A stretch of 64,000 bases of DNA, taken from positions 395,829 through 459,828 of the forward strand of contig JAMPHP010000001.1 of NCBI GenBank assembly GCA_023663365.1, written 5' to 3'. The translations under genes and the position numbers were made by a program. The notes beneath the pieces were generated by a model that saw only the letters and a list, made by a program, of their open reading frames with translations, ran no database searches and was not told the DNA's origin. Of this stretch, positions 18,497 to 27,210 are shown one piece after another. The stretch comes from Muribaculaceae bacterium (GTDB lineage Bacteria; Bacteroidota; Bacteroidia; Bacteroidales; Muribaculaceae). Within the stretch, counting starts at the first letter, position 1. Each line of letters starts with the position of its first letter.

Positions 18497-19531
18497 TCAG
18501 TCGCGGTCGCGACCCTCGGGGGCTTCGTGGCGCAGAGGGTAGGCGTTGCGGATTTGCTCGAAAGTGTCGGGCGCGGCCTTGAGAGCGTCGCTCTCTATGG
18601 TGGGGTCGTAGCTGTCGAGCACGCCCTGCTTGCTCACGGCACGTGCTGCGGCAGGAGGCAGAGGTGCGTCGATAGTCACGCGCGGCATCATGAAGAATGT
18701 GGTGAGGGCATCGAGGGCTACCTGCGATGCTCGTATCTTGCCTTCTTTCGAGTAGCCTGCGATGTGGGGTGTGGCTATGTGGCAGAGCGAGGCCAGCTCG
18801 TGGTTGATGGCGGGCTCGCCCTCCCAGCAGTCGATGATGAGCGCCCCGGTGAGGCCGGCTTTCTTGGCGGCGATGAGGGCATCGGTGTCGAAGATGCCGC
18901 CGCGGGCGCTGTTGATGATGATGGGAGCGCGACGGAGGCTGCGGAAGAAGGCTTCGTCGGCCAAGTGATGCGTGGGGTGCTCGCCATCTTTGGTGAGCGG
19001 GGTGTGGAAGGTGATGATGTCGGCTTCGCGTGCGATAGTGTCGAGGTCGCACCAGCCGTCGCCGCCTTCGGCCTGCTGCCGGGGCGGGTCGCAGCGGAGC
19101 ACGCGCATGTCGAATGCCTCGGCCCATCGCTCAACTATGCTTCCTACGTGGCCGAGGCCCACGATGCCTATGGTGTGCGCCCCCAGCGGGCGGTTGATTA
19201 CCGACAGAAGCGATGCAAACACATACTGCGCCACTGCAGGTGCATTGCAGCCGGGGGAGTTTGCCACGGTGATGGAGCGACGCCGGCAGTAGTCGAGGTC
19301 GATATGGTCGGTGCCTATGGTCGCCGTGGCTATCATCTTCACTTCCGAGCGGTCGAGCAGAGCGGCATCGCACAGGGTGCGAGTGCGTATCATCAGGCCG
19401 TCGGTCTCGCGCACGGCCTTGGGGGTGATTTCCTCGGGGGCGAGGTAGCGCACGGTGGCATAGTCGTCGAGGAGCCCTTTCACGAAGGGTATGTTGCTTT
19501 CGATGATGAGTCTTATGTTAGAATTTGGCAT
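18497..19531 (-). CDS. pdxB: 4-phosphoerythronate dehydrogenase
   Basis: Oxidises 4-phospho-D-erythronate in the DXP-independent-salvage-like branch of pyridoxal phosphate synthesis. The 344-residue protein is a D-isomer-specific 2-hydroxyacid dehydrogenase: NAD-binding TIGIVGLGHVGSIV, then SARGGIFDT (catalytic Arg), WEGEP (Glu) and ATPHIAGYS (His). The C-terminal extension after about residue 290 is the PdxB dimerisation region. The start is ATG at 19531; a longer frame upstream is antisense-like and lies in the neighbouring gene. It overlaps the 3' end of that gene by 19 bases, suggesting translational coupling. Confidence 0.9.
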   Translation of the reverse strand: MPNSNIRLIIESNIPFVKGLLDDYATVRYLAPEEITPKAVRETDGLMIRTRTLCDAALLDRSEVKMIATATIGTDHIDLDYCRRRSITVANSPGCNAPAVAQYVFASLLSVINRPLGAHTIGIVGLGHVGSIVERWAEAFDMRVLRCDPPRQQAEGGDGWCDLDTIAREADIITFHTPLTKDGEHPTHHLADEAFFRSLRRAPIIINSARGGIFDTDALIAAKKAGLTGALIIDCWEGEPAINHELASLCHIATPHIAGYSKEGKIRASQVALDALTTFFMMPRVTIDAPLPPAAARAVSKQGVLDSYDPTIESDALKAAPDTFEQIRNAYPLRHEAPEGRDRD

Positions 19532-20490
19532 ACGAAGATGGCGGCATACACCGCTATGAGGATGAAGATTGCGATAAACGATTTTTCGGCGCGGTGAGTC
19601 GAGAAGTAATGCGTGATTTCCATCGCAGCCGAGAAGTTGAGCAGCGGCACGTAGGCCACGATATTGCGGTAGTCGATGCACATTGCCGCCACAGAGGCCA
19701 GGGCGAGCACGGTGAAGGCTCCGTTGATGGCGCGGGCGCGCGCGTTGTAGGCTATGGTCTTGAGGAGGTTGAGCACATAGCACACCAGCATGGCAAAAGT
19801 GGTGATACCCGTGGTGATGAGCAGCAGGTAGGTGTCCTCAAGGTCGATTTCCGAGAATATGCTCGCCGTGTGCGGGAGGTGTATATCGCCAGGCGACACT
19901 ATGCCGAAGCCGAGCATTATCCACCATGGAGTGAGCACGCCAAGGAAAGCCGCCGTGAGTGAGGGGCCGTTGAATATGCGCATCTGTGCCAGGCCGAGCA
20001 GGAATACCGGCAGATACATGGCGAAGCAAGGCTGCGTGGCGCTGAAAAACGACAGTAGCAGGAAGATGATGAACACATGCCGGGTGGCCGCAGGTGTGCG
20101 GTAGCAGCTGAAGAGCAGCGCAAGGCACAGAGGCGCCGTCACGCTGAGCACGGAGCCGGTGTAGAACTGCGTCATCAGGTCGGGCGTGGCAAGCTGCATC
20201 ACGGCGAAGAGTGCCATGTAGAGCGATGTCATGCTCCTCATCACATTGTAGAGCTTGCTGAGCAAGAGCATGATAAGCACCGTGGCACCCGACGCGGCAA
20301 GCCCGGCGCAGAGGTCGGCTACGGGCGAGGATATCCACGTGTTGGCCGAGGGCAGGGCCACGCCCGTGTTGCCGGTGAGCACAGCTCCGAAGCCTCCGGC
20401 CCAATAGAGCACGGCGGCGATTGCGCACAGCACACCCACGCCCACGCCGAAAGCGCGAGTGTGGATAAGGCGTGTGAGGAGCTTGTTCAA
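19513..20490 (-). CDS. Multi-pass membrane protein of unknown function
   Basis: A 325-residue inner-membrane protein with about nine or ten hydrophobic helices spread along its length and short polar loops (for example STHRAEK near the C terminus). I do not recognise the family with confidence. The start codon is TTG at 20490; an AT-rich repeat abuts it directly and contains no in-frame ATG. The stop overlaps the pdxB start by 19 bases, so the two are probably translated together, but no functional link to vitamin B6 synthesis is evident. Confidence 0.75.
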   Translation of the reverse strand: MNKLLTRLIHTRAFGVGVGVLCAIAAVLYWAGGFGAVLTGNTGVALPSANTWISSPVADLCAGLAASGATVLIMLLLSKLYNVMRSMTSLYMALFAVMQLATPDLMTQFYTGSVLSVTAPLCLALLFSCYRTPAATRHVFIIFLLLSFFSATQPCFAMYLPVFLLGLAQMRIFNGPSLTAAFLGVLTPWWIMLGFGIVSPGDIHLPHTASIFSEIDLEDTYLLLITTGITTFAMLVCYVLNLLKTIAYNARARAINGAFTVLALASVAAMCIDYRNIVAYVPLLNFSAAMEITHYFSTHRAEKSFIAIFILIAVYAAIFVCQILT

Positions 20491-20527
20491 ATTTAAATTA
20501 TAAATTAAAAATTATAAATTAAAAATT
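20491..20527. repeat. AT-rich short repeat
   Basis: Almost pure A/T tract made of AATTATAAATT and AATTAAAAATT units between the TTG start at 20490 and purD. A near-identical tract precedes the TTG start at 27169. Confidence 0.7.
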
Positions 20528-20561
20528 GGGATGAGCATGAATCAAACTCATATCACATAAT

Positions 20562-21851
20562 TCATAACTTCTCCAGGTCTTTGCCTATGTCGCGGCGGAA
20601 GTACATGCCGTCGAAGCTGATGTGCGAAAGCGCTTCGTAGGAGCAAGCGGCGGCATCGGCAATGCTGTCGCCGTAGGATACGGCGGCAAGTACGCGGCCG
20701 CCGGCAGTGACGAGCCGGCCTTCGGCATCGGTGGCGGTGCCGGCATGGAATACAATCGAGTGCGCGGGAGCGAGCGTGCCGCTGATTTCAAGGCCCTTGC
20801 GATAAGCTTCGGGATAGCCGCCCGACACTGCCATCACCGCCACGGCGATGCGCGGGTCGATGTCGAGTGTGGTGTGCTCGAGGTGCCCGGCGGCGGCTTC
20901 GGCGAGCACAGGCAGAAGGTCGGATTTGATGCGCGGCATCACCGATTCGGTCTCGGGATCGCCCATGCGCACGTTGTACTCTATCACGAAGGGTTCGTCG
21001 CCACAGCGTATCAATCCCAGGAAGATGAAGCCGCGGTAGTCGATACCCTCGGCACGGAGGCCGTCGAGGGTGGGGCGGATTATGCGCTCGTCGACCTTGG
21101 CCATGAAAGCCTCGTCGGCGATGGGCGGCGGGCACACAGAGCCCATGCCGCCGGTGTTGAGGCCGGTGTCGCCCTCGCCCACGCGCTTGTAGTCCTTGGC
21201 CGGCGGGAGCACGGTGTAGCCTCCGGCACCGTCGGTGAGCACGAATACCGAGCACTCGATGCCGCTGAGGAATTCTTCGATCACCACCTTTGCCGAAGCG
21301 GCGCCGAACTGGCCTGCGAGCATCTCGCGCAGCGCCTTGCGGGCCTGCTCGAGCTCGTCGATGATGAGCACGCCCTTGCCTGCCGCCAGGCCGTCGGCCT
21401 TGAGCACGTAGGGTGCCTTGAGGCTTGCGAGAAAGGCGTCGCCCTCGGCCACTGTGGCTTCGGTGACGGTGAGATGGCGAGCCGTGGGTATGCCATGGCG
21501 GCCCATGAAGTCCTTGGCGAAGTCCTTCGACCCTTCGAGAGCTGCACCGTCGGCTCCGGGGCCTACGATGAGGAGCTTGCGGCCGTCGGCGGCAGCCTTG
21601 CTCTCGAGAGCTTCGCGGAGGCCGCACACGAGAGGATCCTCATTTCCGGCCACTACAAGGTCGATGTCGTGCTCGACGATGGCGCGGTATACGGCATCGA
21701 AGTCGGTGGGCTTAAGCGGCAGATTGGTGCCGAAAGCTGAGGTGCCGGCATTGCCGGGAGCGATGAAAAACTCGCCCATGAGAGGGCTCTGGCTAAGTTT
21801 CCAGGCTATTGCGGCTTCGCGGCCGCCGCTGCCTAAGAGCAGGGTGTTCAT
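20562..21851 (-). CDS. purD: Phosphoribosylamine--glycine ligase
   Basis: Second step of purine synthesis: ATP-dependent joining of glycine to 5-phosphoribosylamine. The 429-residue protein opens [19 protein letters not shown], has the ATP-grasp domain (about 100-330) with [16 protein letters not shown], and the metal-binding [13 protein letters not shown]. Full length and ordinary. It is transcribed away from rlmL, with a 46-base gap between the rlmL stop and the purD start; no clear promoter is visible. Confidence 0.96.
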   Translation of the reverse strand: MNTLLLGSGGREAAIAWKLSQSPLMGEFFIAPGNAGTSAFGTNLPLKPTDFDAVYRAIVEHDIDLVVAGNEDPLVCGLREALESKAAADGRKLLIVGPGADGAALEGSKDFAKDFMGRHGIPTARHLTVTEATVAEGDAFLASLKAPYVLKADGLAAGKGVLIIDELEQARKALREMLAGQFGAASAKVVIEEFLSGIECSVFVLTDGAGGYTVLPPAKDYKRVGEGDTGLNTGGMGSVCPPPIADEAFMAKVDERIIRPTLDGLRAEGIDYRGFIFLGLIRCGDEPFVIEYNVRMGDPETESVMPRIKSDLLPVLAEAAAGHLEHTTLDIDPRIAVAVMAVSGGYPEAYRKGLEISGTLAPAHSIVFHAGTATDAEGRLVTAGGRVLAAVSYGDSIADAAACSYEALSHISFDGMYFRRDIGKDLEKL

Positions 21852-21897
21852 TGGCTTGTGGTGTTGGAGGGTATGGTGTGGGTAGTGTTATGCGTGC

Positions 21898-23388
21898 TTA
21901 TTTCTCGGCTTCACCGTCTTTGTTCTTGCGTGTGCGCCATGCCGGGCGGTTGAGCACCACGGTCTTTTCGGCGGGTATGGAGGGCTGGCGGCCGAGGCGG
22001 TCGAGGCGCAGCGGGCGGCGCCCTTCGCCGGCCGGCCTTTCAGACCTTTCAGACCTTTCAGACCTGTCCGACCTGTCTGACCGGTCCGGCTTGCCCGGCC
22101 TCTCGGCCTTCTTGTCGAATTTGCGGAAGGGCTTTCCGGGGCGGCCTTCGCCGCGATTTTCGCCACGGCCTTCACGGCGTGGCTCGCGTCGGCGTGGCTG
22201 CTCGCGCTCTTCCTTGATGGCACCGCCGCGTGCGCGGAAGTCGGCTTTCTTGCCCTCGAAGATCACATATTCGCGGAGTTCGCAGTCGAGGCCGCCGTTG
22301 TTCACGGCAATCTTCTGCGAAGGAGCGAGGCCGATTTCGCGGAAGTACTCATCCTCGTAGCCTATGATCCAGGCGTGATAGCCGGTGAAGATGTGCTTAA
22401 GCGTCTTGCCTATTGAGCCGTAGAGGGCGTTCATGTCGTCAGCGCCTATGCGGCGGCCGTAGGGCGGGTTGGTTACGAGTACGCCTGCGGGCTGCGGAGC
22501 CTCCGTCCACTGCGAGATGGGGCGCACGTCGAGGGTGAGATAGCGCTCCACGCCGGCGTTCTTGGCATTGGTGCGTGCAATCTCGAGGGCGCGGGGCGAT
22601 ATGTCGGCACCGATGATGGGCACGGTCACCTCGCGCTCGCGGCTGTCGTCGTTGTATATTTCGTCGAGGAGCTCTGCATTGAAGTCGGGCCAGTTCTCAA
22701 AGGCGAAGTGCTGCCTGTAGAGGCCCGGGTTGATGCCGGCGGCTATCATGGCGGCCTCGATCAGGAATGTGCCCGAGCCGCACATGGGGTCTACGAAGGG
22801 CACATCGCCTTTCCAGCCCGTCATCAGGATGATGCCGGCGGCAAGTACTTCGTTGATGGGCGCTTCGGTCTGCTGGCGGCGCCATCCGCGCTTGTGCAGC
22901 GACTCGCCCGAGGAGTCGAGCGAGAGTGTGACCTTGCGGCCCGAGATGTGTACGTTGAACATGATGTCGGCACCGTCGAGACGCACGCGCGGGCGACGGT
23001 CGTCGCCAAGATGGTCGCGGAACCAGTCCACGATGCCGTCCTTCACTCTGTAGGTCACAAACTGCGAGTGGCGGAACTCATCGCTGAAAGCCACCGTGTC
23101 GATGGAGAATGTCTGAGTGACAGACATCAGCGAGCCCCAGTCGAACTCCTTTACTTTGGCGTAGAGCTCGTCGGGGTCGGTGGCCTCGAATGTATAGAAA
23201 GGTTTGAGGATGCGCAGCGCTGTGCGGCAGCAGAAGTTTGCCTTGTACAGCATGGCGAGGTCGCCCCTGAAGGATACCATGCGCTTGCCTTGCTCTATGT
23301 CGGAGGCTCCAAGCTCCCGGAGTTCTTCGGCCAGAACCCCTTCCAGGCCCTGGAAGGTCTTGGCCACCATTTCAAAGTGGGTGTTCAT
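21898..23388 (-). CDS. rlmL: THUMP-domain rRNA N2-guanine methyltransferase (RlmL-like)
   Basis: A 496-residue class I methyltransferase predicted to methylate a guanine in 23S rRNA. The THUMP RNA-binding domain is at about 45-155. The SAM-binding motif DPMCGSGTFLIEAA starts at residue 200, and the catalytic NPPYGRR at about 307. The ATG at 23388 was chosen over an upstream frame because MNTHFEMVAKTFQG matches the family start. The last 110 residues form a disordered Arg/Glu/Gly-rich tail with DRSDRS and SERSER repeats, encoded by a 9-base tandem repeat; this tail is unusual for the family. Confidence 0.9.
   Translation of the reverse strand: MNTHFEMVAKTFQGLEGVLAEELRELGASDIEQGKRMVSFRGDLAMLYKANFCCRTALRILKPFYTFEATDPDELYAKVKEFDWGSLMSVTQTFSIDTVAFSDEFRHSQFVTYRVKDGIVDWFRDHLGDDRRPRVRLDGADIMFNVHISGRKVTLSLDSSGESLHKRGWRRQQTEAPINEVLAAGIILMTGWKGDVPFVDPMCGSGTFLIEAAMIAAGINPGLYRQHFAFENWPDFNAELLDEIYNDDSREREVTVPIIGADISPRALEIARTNAKNAGVERYLTLDVRPISQWTEAPQPAGVLVTNPPYGRRIGADDMNALYGSIGKTLKHIFTGYHAWIIGYEDEYFREIGLAPSQKIAVNNGGLDCELREYVIFEGKKADFRARGGAIKEEREQPRRREPRREGRGENRGEGRPGKPFRKFDKKAERPGKPDRSDRSDRSERSERSERPAGEGRRPLRLDRLGRQPSIPAEKTVVLNRPAWRTRKNKDGEAEK
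22047..22100. repeat. 9-base tandem repeat inside rlmL
   Basis: About six units of the pattern TCnGACCTn in register with codons, encoding the Asp-Arg-Ser/Glu-Arg-Ser tail of RlmL on the minus strand. The same unit recurs in an intergenic array at 60977-61039. Confidence 0.8.
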
Positions 23389-23410
23389 AAAAGTCAATGT
23401 TATTCGTGTG

Positions 23411-23418
23411 CAAAGGTA
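23411..23418 (-). promoter_or_regulatory. -7 element of rlmL promoter
   Basis: TACCTTTG on the minus strand, 23 bases before the rlmL ATG. No clear -33 TTG at the usual distance. Confidence 0.5.
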
Positions 23419-23492
23419 CGAATTTTTCACCGAACATCGGCGCTCTATGCCGCGTTACTTACTTTGAAAACCATATAATATCTTTTATCGAA

Positions 23493-23735
23493 ATGAACGA
23501 CCGCCTCAGCTACGAAGAAAAGAAAGACCTGCCTGCCGACGTTTTCGGCCTGCCCGAGCGCCGTGAATATCCCATGCCCGATGCCGCCCACGTGCGCGCC
23601 GCAGAGGCGTACTTCCGCTATTGCCCCGAGGAGCTTAAGCCAAAACTGGCACGCGCTATCGTGGCGCGTGCCAAGCTGTTCGGTGTGGATGTGGAGTCGC
23701 CGACGGTGCTCTCCTACGCCGCGATGCCCGCTTAG
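23493..23735 (+). CDS. Small DUF6582-like protein
   Basis: An 80-residue protein with the block LPADVFGLPERREYPMPD followed by a helix with His (AAHVRAAEAYF). This pattern resembles the short DUF6582-type domain also seen in some phage-related proteins, where its role is unclear. No membrane segment or signal peptide. The ATG at 23493 begins the conserved block; the upstream frame is not conserved-looking. The stop codon overlaps the stop of the convergent thioesterase by three bases. Confidence 0.65.
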   Translation: MNDRLSYEEKKDLPADVFGLPERREYPMPDAAHVRAAEAYFRYCPEELKPKLARAIVARAKLFGVDVESPTVLSYAAMPA

Positions 23736-24172
23736 AACTCGCGGCCCTCGTAGTCGGCGAAAGCCTTGCGCCAGGCCTCCGACACGGGTGTGGGCGCACC
23801 GGTCTTGGTGTCGATGTTGACCATGATGGTGCGTGCGGTGCACTTCACCGAGCCTCCCTCGGCAATCACCCGCTGCTCAAGCACCAGCGAGCTTGTCGAC
23901 ACCGATGCTACGGCCGTGACCACCGATATGCGCTCGTCGATGAGCGTGGGGTGGTAGAAGTTAACATTGAGGTTGGCCACTACGGGCACCGTGGGCTCGT
24001 GCTCGAAGCTGCCGCCCATAAACTGCTTGAAGTAGGCCAGCTTACCCATGTCGAAGAACTGGAGGTAGACCGCGTTGTTGACGTGGCCAAACATGTCGAT
24101 GTCGTTGAAGCGTATCTGCACCGGGATGCGGTGGCGGAACTCGAAAGGAAGTGCCGGTATGTCGTGTTTCAT
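23732..24172 (-). CDS. Acyl-CoA thioesterase (4HBT hotdog fold)
   Basis: A 146-residue single hotdog-fold protein of the YbgC/FadM type, predicted to hydrolyse acyl-CoA thioesters in the cytoplasm. The signature RFNDIDMFGHVNNAVYLQFF contains the catalytic Asp and the GHVNN loop. The central helix follows directly, and the remaining strands (VVANLNVNFYHPTLIDE and later) complete the fold. It is downstream of dciA with a nine-base gap and likely in the recF-dciA transcript. The substrate is not known. Confidence 0.9.
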   Translation of the reverse strand: MKHDIPALPFEFRHRIPVQIRFNDIDMFGHVNNAVYLQFFDMGKLAYFKQFMGGSFEHEPTVPVVANLNVNFYHPTLIDERISVVTAVASVSTSSLVLEQRVIAEGGSVKCTARTIMVNIDTKTGAPTPVSEAWRKAFADYEGREF

Positions 24173-24181
24173 AGTTGTATG

Positions 24182-24472
24182 TCAGTGAAATATGATGTTG
24201 TCGATTACAGAAGCCCCCGCGCCCTCGTTGAGCCTCTCCACGAGGGCTTCGCGTGCGTAGCCGAGCTCTTCCTTGAGTGGTGCCGATGTGATGTGCACGT
24301 GCAGCAGCCGCTCGCGCACGTAGATGCGCCCTGTGTAGCCCGCTATGTGCGGCCCCACTACCTTGGGCCACATCGACTCTACCGTGTGCCGGGCCAGGTC
24401 GGGCCGGAGGCCGGTGGCGTCGACCATCTTGCGGATGATGGCGTCGATGCGGAGAGGTTCGTGGCGCTTCAT
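24182..24472 (-). CDS. DUF721/DciA-like protein
   Basis: A 96-residue protein of the DUF721 family. Members include DciA, the ancestral loader of the DnaB replicative helicase. Conserved features are the central W-P-x-V-V-G-P-x-I-A-x-Y-T (residues about 35-47), followed by a strand with L-x-V-x-I-T-S-A-P-L-K-E-E-L. The start ATG at 24472 overlaps the recF stop as ATGA, the arrangement expected for coupled translation. Pairing with recF is common and supports a replication/repair role. Confidence 0.85.
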   Translation of the reverse strand: MKRHEPLRIDAIIRKMVDATGLRPDLARHTVESMWPKVVGPHIAGYTGRIYVRERLLHVHITSAPLKEELGYAREALVERLNEGAGASVIDNIIFH

Positions 24473-25584
24473 GCTTCGATGGGGCTGAACACGCCGTGCT
24501 CCACGCTCCACAGGCGGTAGTTGTCGGCCGTGGGCGGTATGTCGGCCACAATCTCGTCGAGGTGTCGGCGGTTGGTGTCGGTGATGAATATCTGCCCGAA
24601 GGTCTCCGATGTGCCCACGATGTCCATGATGCGGTGCACGCGGCCTGCGTCGAGCTTGTCGAAGATGTCGTCGAGCAGCAGCAGCGGCTTGAGCCCGAGC
24701 GATTTGCGCAGCAGCTCGTACTGGGCGAAGCGCAGCGCCGTGGTATAGGTCTTGGTCTGCCCCTGCGAAGCCGAGCGGCGCACAGGCAGAGTGTCGATGG
24801 TGAAGTTGATGTCGTCGCGGTGCGGCCCCGAGGCGGTGTAGTGCAGGGCGCGGTCGCGGGCACGCATCCGTGCCATGTGTGCCGCCAGGCCTCCGGCCTC
24901 CGAGTAGTCGGCGCTCACATAGTTCAGGGCCGGTGTCTCGCTGTTTGCGGCGATAGCCCGGTAGTAGCGCGTGAAGATGTCGGCGAGGGCAGCCACGGTG
25001 TCGCGGCGGCGGGCGGTGATATACTCTCCGGCCATCTCAAGCTGAGCCTCGAGGGCATCGAAGAGGGTGTCGTCGGTCACTTCGTCGCGCAGGAGCTTGT
25101 TGCGCTGCTCAAGGGCGGCGTTGTAGCGCATGAGGGCGTCGAGGTAGCGTGCATCGCTCTGCGACACTATCTGGTCGAGGAAGCGCCTGCGCTCCGAGGG
25201 CTCGCCCTGCACGAGGTTCATGTCGGAGGGCGACAGCAGCACCAGCGGGAATGACCCGAGGTGCTCGGCAAGGCGCTTGTAGGGCTTGCCGCCGCGGCGG
25301 AACACCTTGCGCTGCCCCGGCCGGAGCCCCGCGGTGAGGTCTTCGTCGAGCCCGCGGCGCAGGTATATGCCGTGCAGAGTGCTGAAGTCCTCGCCTTGCT
25401 TCACAAGCAGGCCGTCCTGCGCGCCGCTGAAGCTCTTGCAGTAGCTCAGGAAGTAGAGAGCATCGAGCAGGTTGCTCTTGCCCATGCCGTTGTCGCCCAG
25501 GAAGCAGTTGATCTTGGGCGAGAGCTCGAGGGTGACCTCGGCGATGTTCTTGAAGTTGGCAAGCGAGAGGCGGCGGAGAATCAC
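24469..25584 (-). CDS. recF: DNA replication and repair protein RecF
   Basis: SMC-like ATPase that helps RecOR load RecA at single-strand gaps. The 371-residue protein has Walker A GDNGMGKSN at 30-38 and a Walker B/D-loop region LLLDDIFDKLD near residue 300, with the intervening helical arm of the family. The start codon is GTG at 25584 (MILRRLSLANFKN is the standard start). The esterase stop lies three bases upstream, so the gene is probably transcribed with the esterase. Confidence 0.96.
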   Translation of the reverse strand: MILRRLSLANFKNIAEVTLELSPKINCFLGDNGMGKSNLLDALYFLSYCKSFSGAQDGLLVKQGEDFSTLHGIYLRRGLDEDLTAGLRPGQRKVFRRGGKPYKRLAEHLGSFPLVLLSPSDMNLVQGEPSERRRFLDQIVSQSDARYLDALMRYNAALEQRNKLLRDEVTDDTLFDALEAQLEMAGEYITARRRDTVAALADIFTRYYRAIAANSETPALNYVSADYSEAGGLAAHMARMRARDRALHYTASGPHRDDINFTIDTLPVRRSASQGQTKTYTTALRFAQYELLRKSLGLKPLLLLDDIFDKLDAGRVHRIMDIVGTSETFGQIFITDTNRRHLDEIVADIPPTADNYRLWSVEHGVFSPIEA

Positions 25585-25587
25585 GGG

Positions 25588-26397
25588 TCAGTTTTCCTGA
25601 TTGAACTTGGTGTCGAAGAAAAGCAGATGATAGAGCAGAGCGTTGGCCCAGTACTGATGGGTGTGGGCTCCGGGGCGCGAGATATAGTCGTGCGGCACTT
25701 TAGCCTCCACCATGGCCGAGTGGAGATCATTGTTTACCTTGGCGAAGAAATCATCCACGCCGCAGTCGAAGATATAGTTCACACCGGCATCCTTCATCGT
25801 CGGCACCAGATTTATCACCGTGTGTGCTTCCCACACGTCCTTATTATCGGCGTAGGGGCCGAGGGCGTCGGGCATGTTCCAGTTCTTGGGGAAAGGAATG
25901 ATATTCACGCCGCCGCTCATGCTGCCTGCCGAGCCGAAGATGTCGGGGTGGCGTGTGGCCAGCCAGAGCGAGCCGTGGCCGCCCATGCTGAAGCCCGTGA
26001 TGGCACGCTTGCGGCGGTCGGCGATGGTGGGGTAGTGCGAGTCGATATATGGCACGAGGTCCTTGGTGATGAAGCTCTCCATCTGCATGGCGGGCTTGGC
26101 GGGGGCATCCCAGTACCAGCTGTTGCGACCGTCGGGAAGCACGAAGATGAAGCCGTATTGGTCGGCGAGCTCGCCAAGACGCGGCTGTGTCGATGTCCAC
26201 TGCAGGTGATTGCCGCCGTGGCCGTTGAGGAGGTACACCACAGGGCAGCGGCCTCCGTCGGGTGTGTCGGGCACCACCACCTGCACCCCTTCGGGGCGGT
26301 CGAGGTAGCGGGTGGGCACGCTGATGGTGTCCATGCGGAATGCCGACGCCGTGAGCGCGGCGCCGAGTGCTAAAAGGAGTGCAATAGTTTTTTTCAT
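25588..26397 (-). CDS. Secreted esterase (CE1/esterase D-like alpha/beta hydrolase)
   Basis: A 269-residue exported hydrolase. Signal peptide (about 1-19, ending TASA), then an esterase-D-like fold with the oxyanion region VVYLLNGHGGN, the nucleophile elbow GFSMGGHG, and a late catalytic His in GAHTHQYW. Relatives include acetylxylan and feruloyl esterases; the substrate cannot be assigned. The ATG at 26397 starts the signal peptide; a 15-residue upstream extension is not credible because it overlaps the promoter. The promoter is one of four copies of a conserved promoter repeat. Confidence 0.85.
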   Translation of the reverse strand: MKKTIALLLALGAALTASAFRMDTISVPTRYLDRPEGVQVVVPDTPDGGRCPVVYLLNGHGGNHLQWTSTQPRLGELADQYGFIFVLPDGRNSWYWDAPAKPAMQMESFITKDLVPYIDSHYPTIADRRKRAITGFSMGGHGSLWLATRHPDIFGSAGSMSGGVNIIPFPKNWNMPDALGPYADNKDVWEAHTVINLVPTMKDAGVNYIFDCGVDDFFAKVNNDLHSAMVEAKVPHDYISRPGAHTHQYWANALLYHLLFFDTKFNQEN

Positions 26398-26414
26398 AGA
26401 TTTGCGTTGTTTGT

Positions 26415-26459
26415 GCAAAAGTACGAATAAGTCGAGAGGCAAGCAAATTTATTTAGCTT
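26415..26459 (-). promoter_or_regulatory. Promoter repeat copy 1 (esterase)
   Basis: On the minus strand TTTG (26444-26447), a 20-base spacer and TACTTTTG (26416-26423). The whole block, including the spacer, matches the copies at 29617, 29690 and 57833, so conservation goes beyond the polymerase contacts. Confidence 0.85.
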
Positions 26460-26585
26460 GCCTCTCGATTGGATACGCTTAATTCTCCTTAATTCTCCTT
26501 TCCTGGGTTTGGAAACCCCACTGTAGCGTTACGGGGGATTTGGAAATCCCCCGCGGCGTAAATTTATTTGCTTGCCTCTCGACTT
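26429..26585. repeat. Inverted-repeat-bounded intergenic block
   Basis: The 20-base arm starting AAGTCGAGAGGC (26429-26448) recurs inverted at 26566-26585, enclosing one half of the REP-like palindrome (26498-26560). The left arm also pairs with a nearer inverted copy (GCTTGCCTCTCGA, 26456-26468), making a local hairpin. The overall shape is that of a miniature inverted-repeat element. Confidence 0.7.
26498..26560. repeat. REP-like element cluster 1 (single half)
   Basis: One inverted half: CCTTTCCTGGGTTTGGAAAC, the CACTGTAGCGT linker, then the GGGGGAT/ATCCCCC stem with flanking GCGGCG. It lies between the pnuT-like stop and the esterase promoter. Confidence 0.85.
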
Positions 26586-26587
26586 TA

Positions 26588-27169
26588 TTATTCAGTGATC
26601 ATCATGCGCCGCCATTTCATGTAGCCGAACCCTGCAATCACGGTGTAGACGGCATAGAGCAGCGCGTAGGGGTAGATGCCTTTGTAGATGTAGAGGCACA
26701 CGCACACCCCATCGACCAGCGCCCATGCCACCCACTGCTCCAGATATTTGCGGGCAAGCATCCAAGTGGCCGTGATGCTCTGCGCCGTGGTGTAGGCATC
26801 GGCCCAAGGCACGGTGCTGTCGGTGGCACCCTTGAGGAAGAGCGCTATGGCCACCCAGAGCACCACCGTGGAGGCCGCCACCCCGGCATAGACGCGCACT
26901 GTGGCGTGGCGTATAGGCAGCGGCGCTTCCGGCTCCCGCTTGCGTCGGCGCAGCACTCCGGTCCAAGCCAGATAGCCGTAGACGGCCATGGCCAGATAGT
27001 AGATGTTCATGCCGAAGTCGGCGTACAGGCCTTTGCGGAAGTACACCCACATCGAGATCATTGGCATGAGCAGTCCCGCTATCCACACCTTGGGGTTGGC
27101 GTGGTACTCATAGTAGAGGTACACAAGGCCTACGGCGAGGCCGAGAAACTGGAGGAAGGAGTCGAGCAA
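26588..27169 (-). CDS. pnuT: PnuT/PnuC-family transporter, probably for thiamine
   Basis: A 193-residue inner-membrane protein with about seven helices, of the PnuC fold (nicotinamide riboside and, as PnuT, thiamine uptake). The start LLDSFLQFLGL and the segment YADFGMNIYYLAMAVYGYLAW match the family. The start codon is TTG at 27169, directly preceded by an AT-rich repeat. It follows the riboswitch-controlled TonB receptor on the same strand, as in the known Bacteroides OMP-thi/PnuT pair. No thiamine pyrophosphokinase gene follows here, unlike that operon. Confidence 0.88.
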   Translation of the reverse strand: MLDSFLQFLGLAVGLVYLYYEYHANPKVWIAGLLMPMISMWVYFRKGLYADFGMNIYYLAMAVYGYLAWTGVLRRRKREPEAPLPIRHATVRVYAGVAASTVVLWVAIALFLKGATDSTVPWADAYTTAQSITATWMLARKYLEQWVAWALVDGVCVCLYIYKGIYPYALLYAVYTVIAGFGYMKWRRMMITE

Positions 27170-27201
27170 AATTAAAAATTATAAATTATAAATTAAAAAT
27201 T
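27170..27201. repeat. AT-rich short repeat, second copy
   Basis: AATTAAAAATT and AATTATAAATT units directly upstream of the TTG start at 27169, closely matching 20491-20527. Confidence 0.7.
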
Positions 27202-27210
27202 CGTAGAGGG

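Noticed and set aside
20622..21740. 372-codon plus-strand ORF opposite purD
   Set aside because: Shadow of purD; no recognisable domains.
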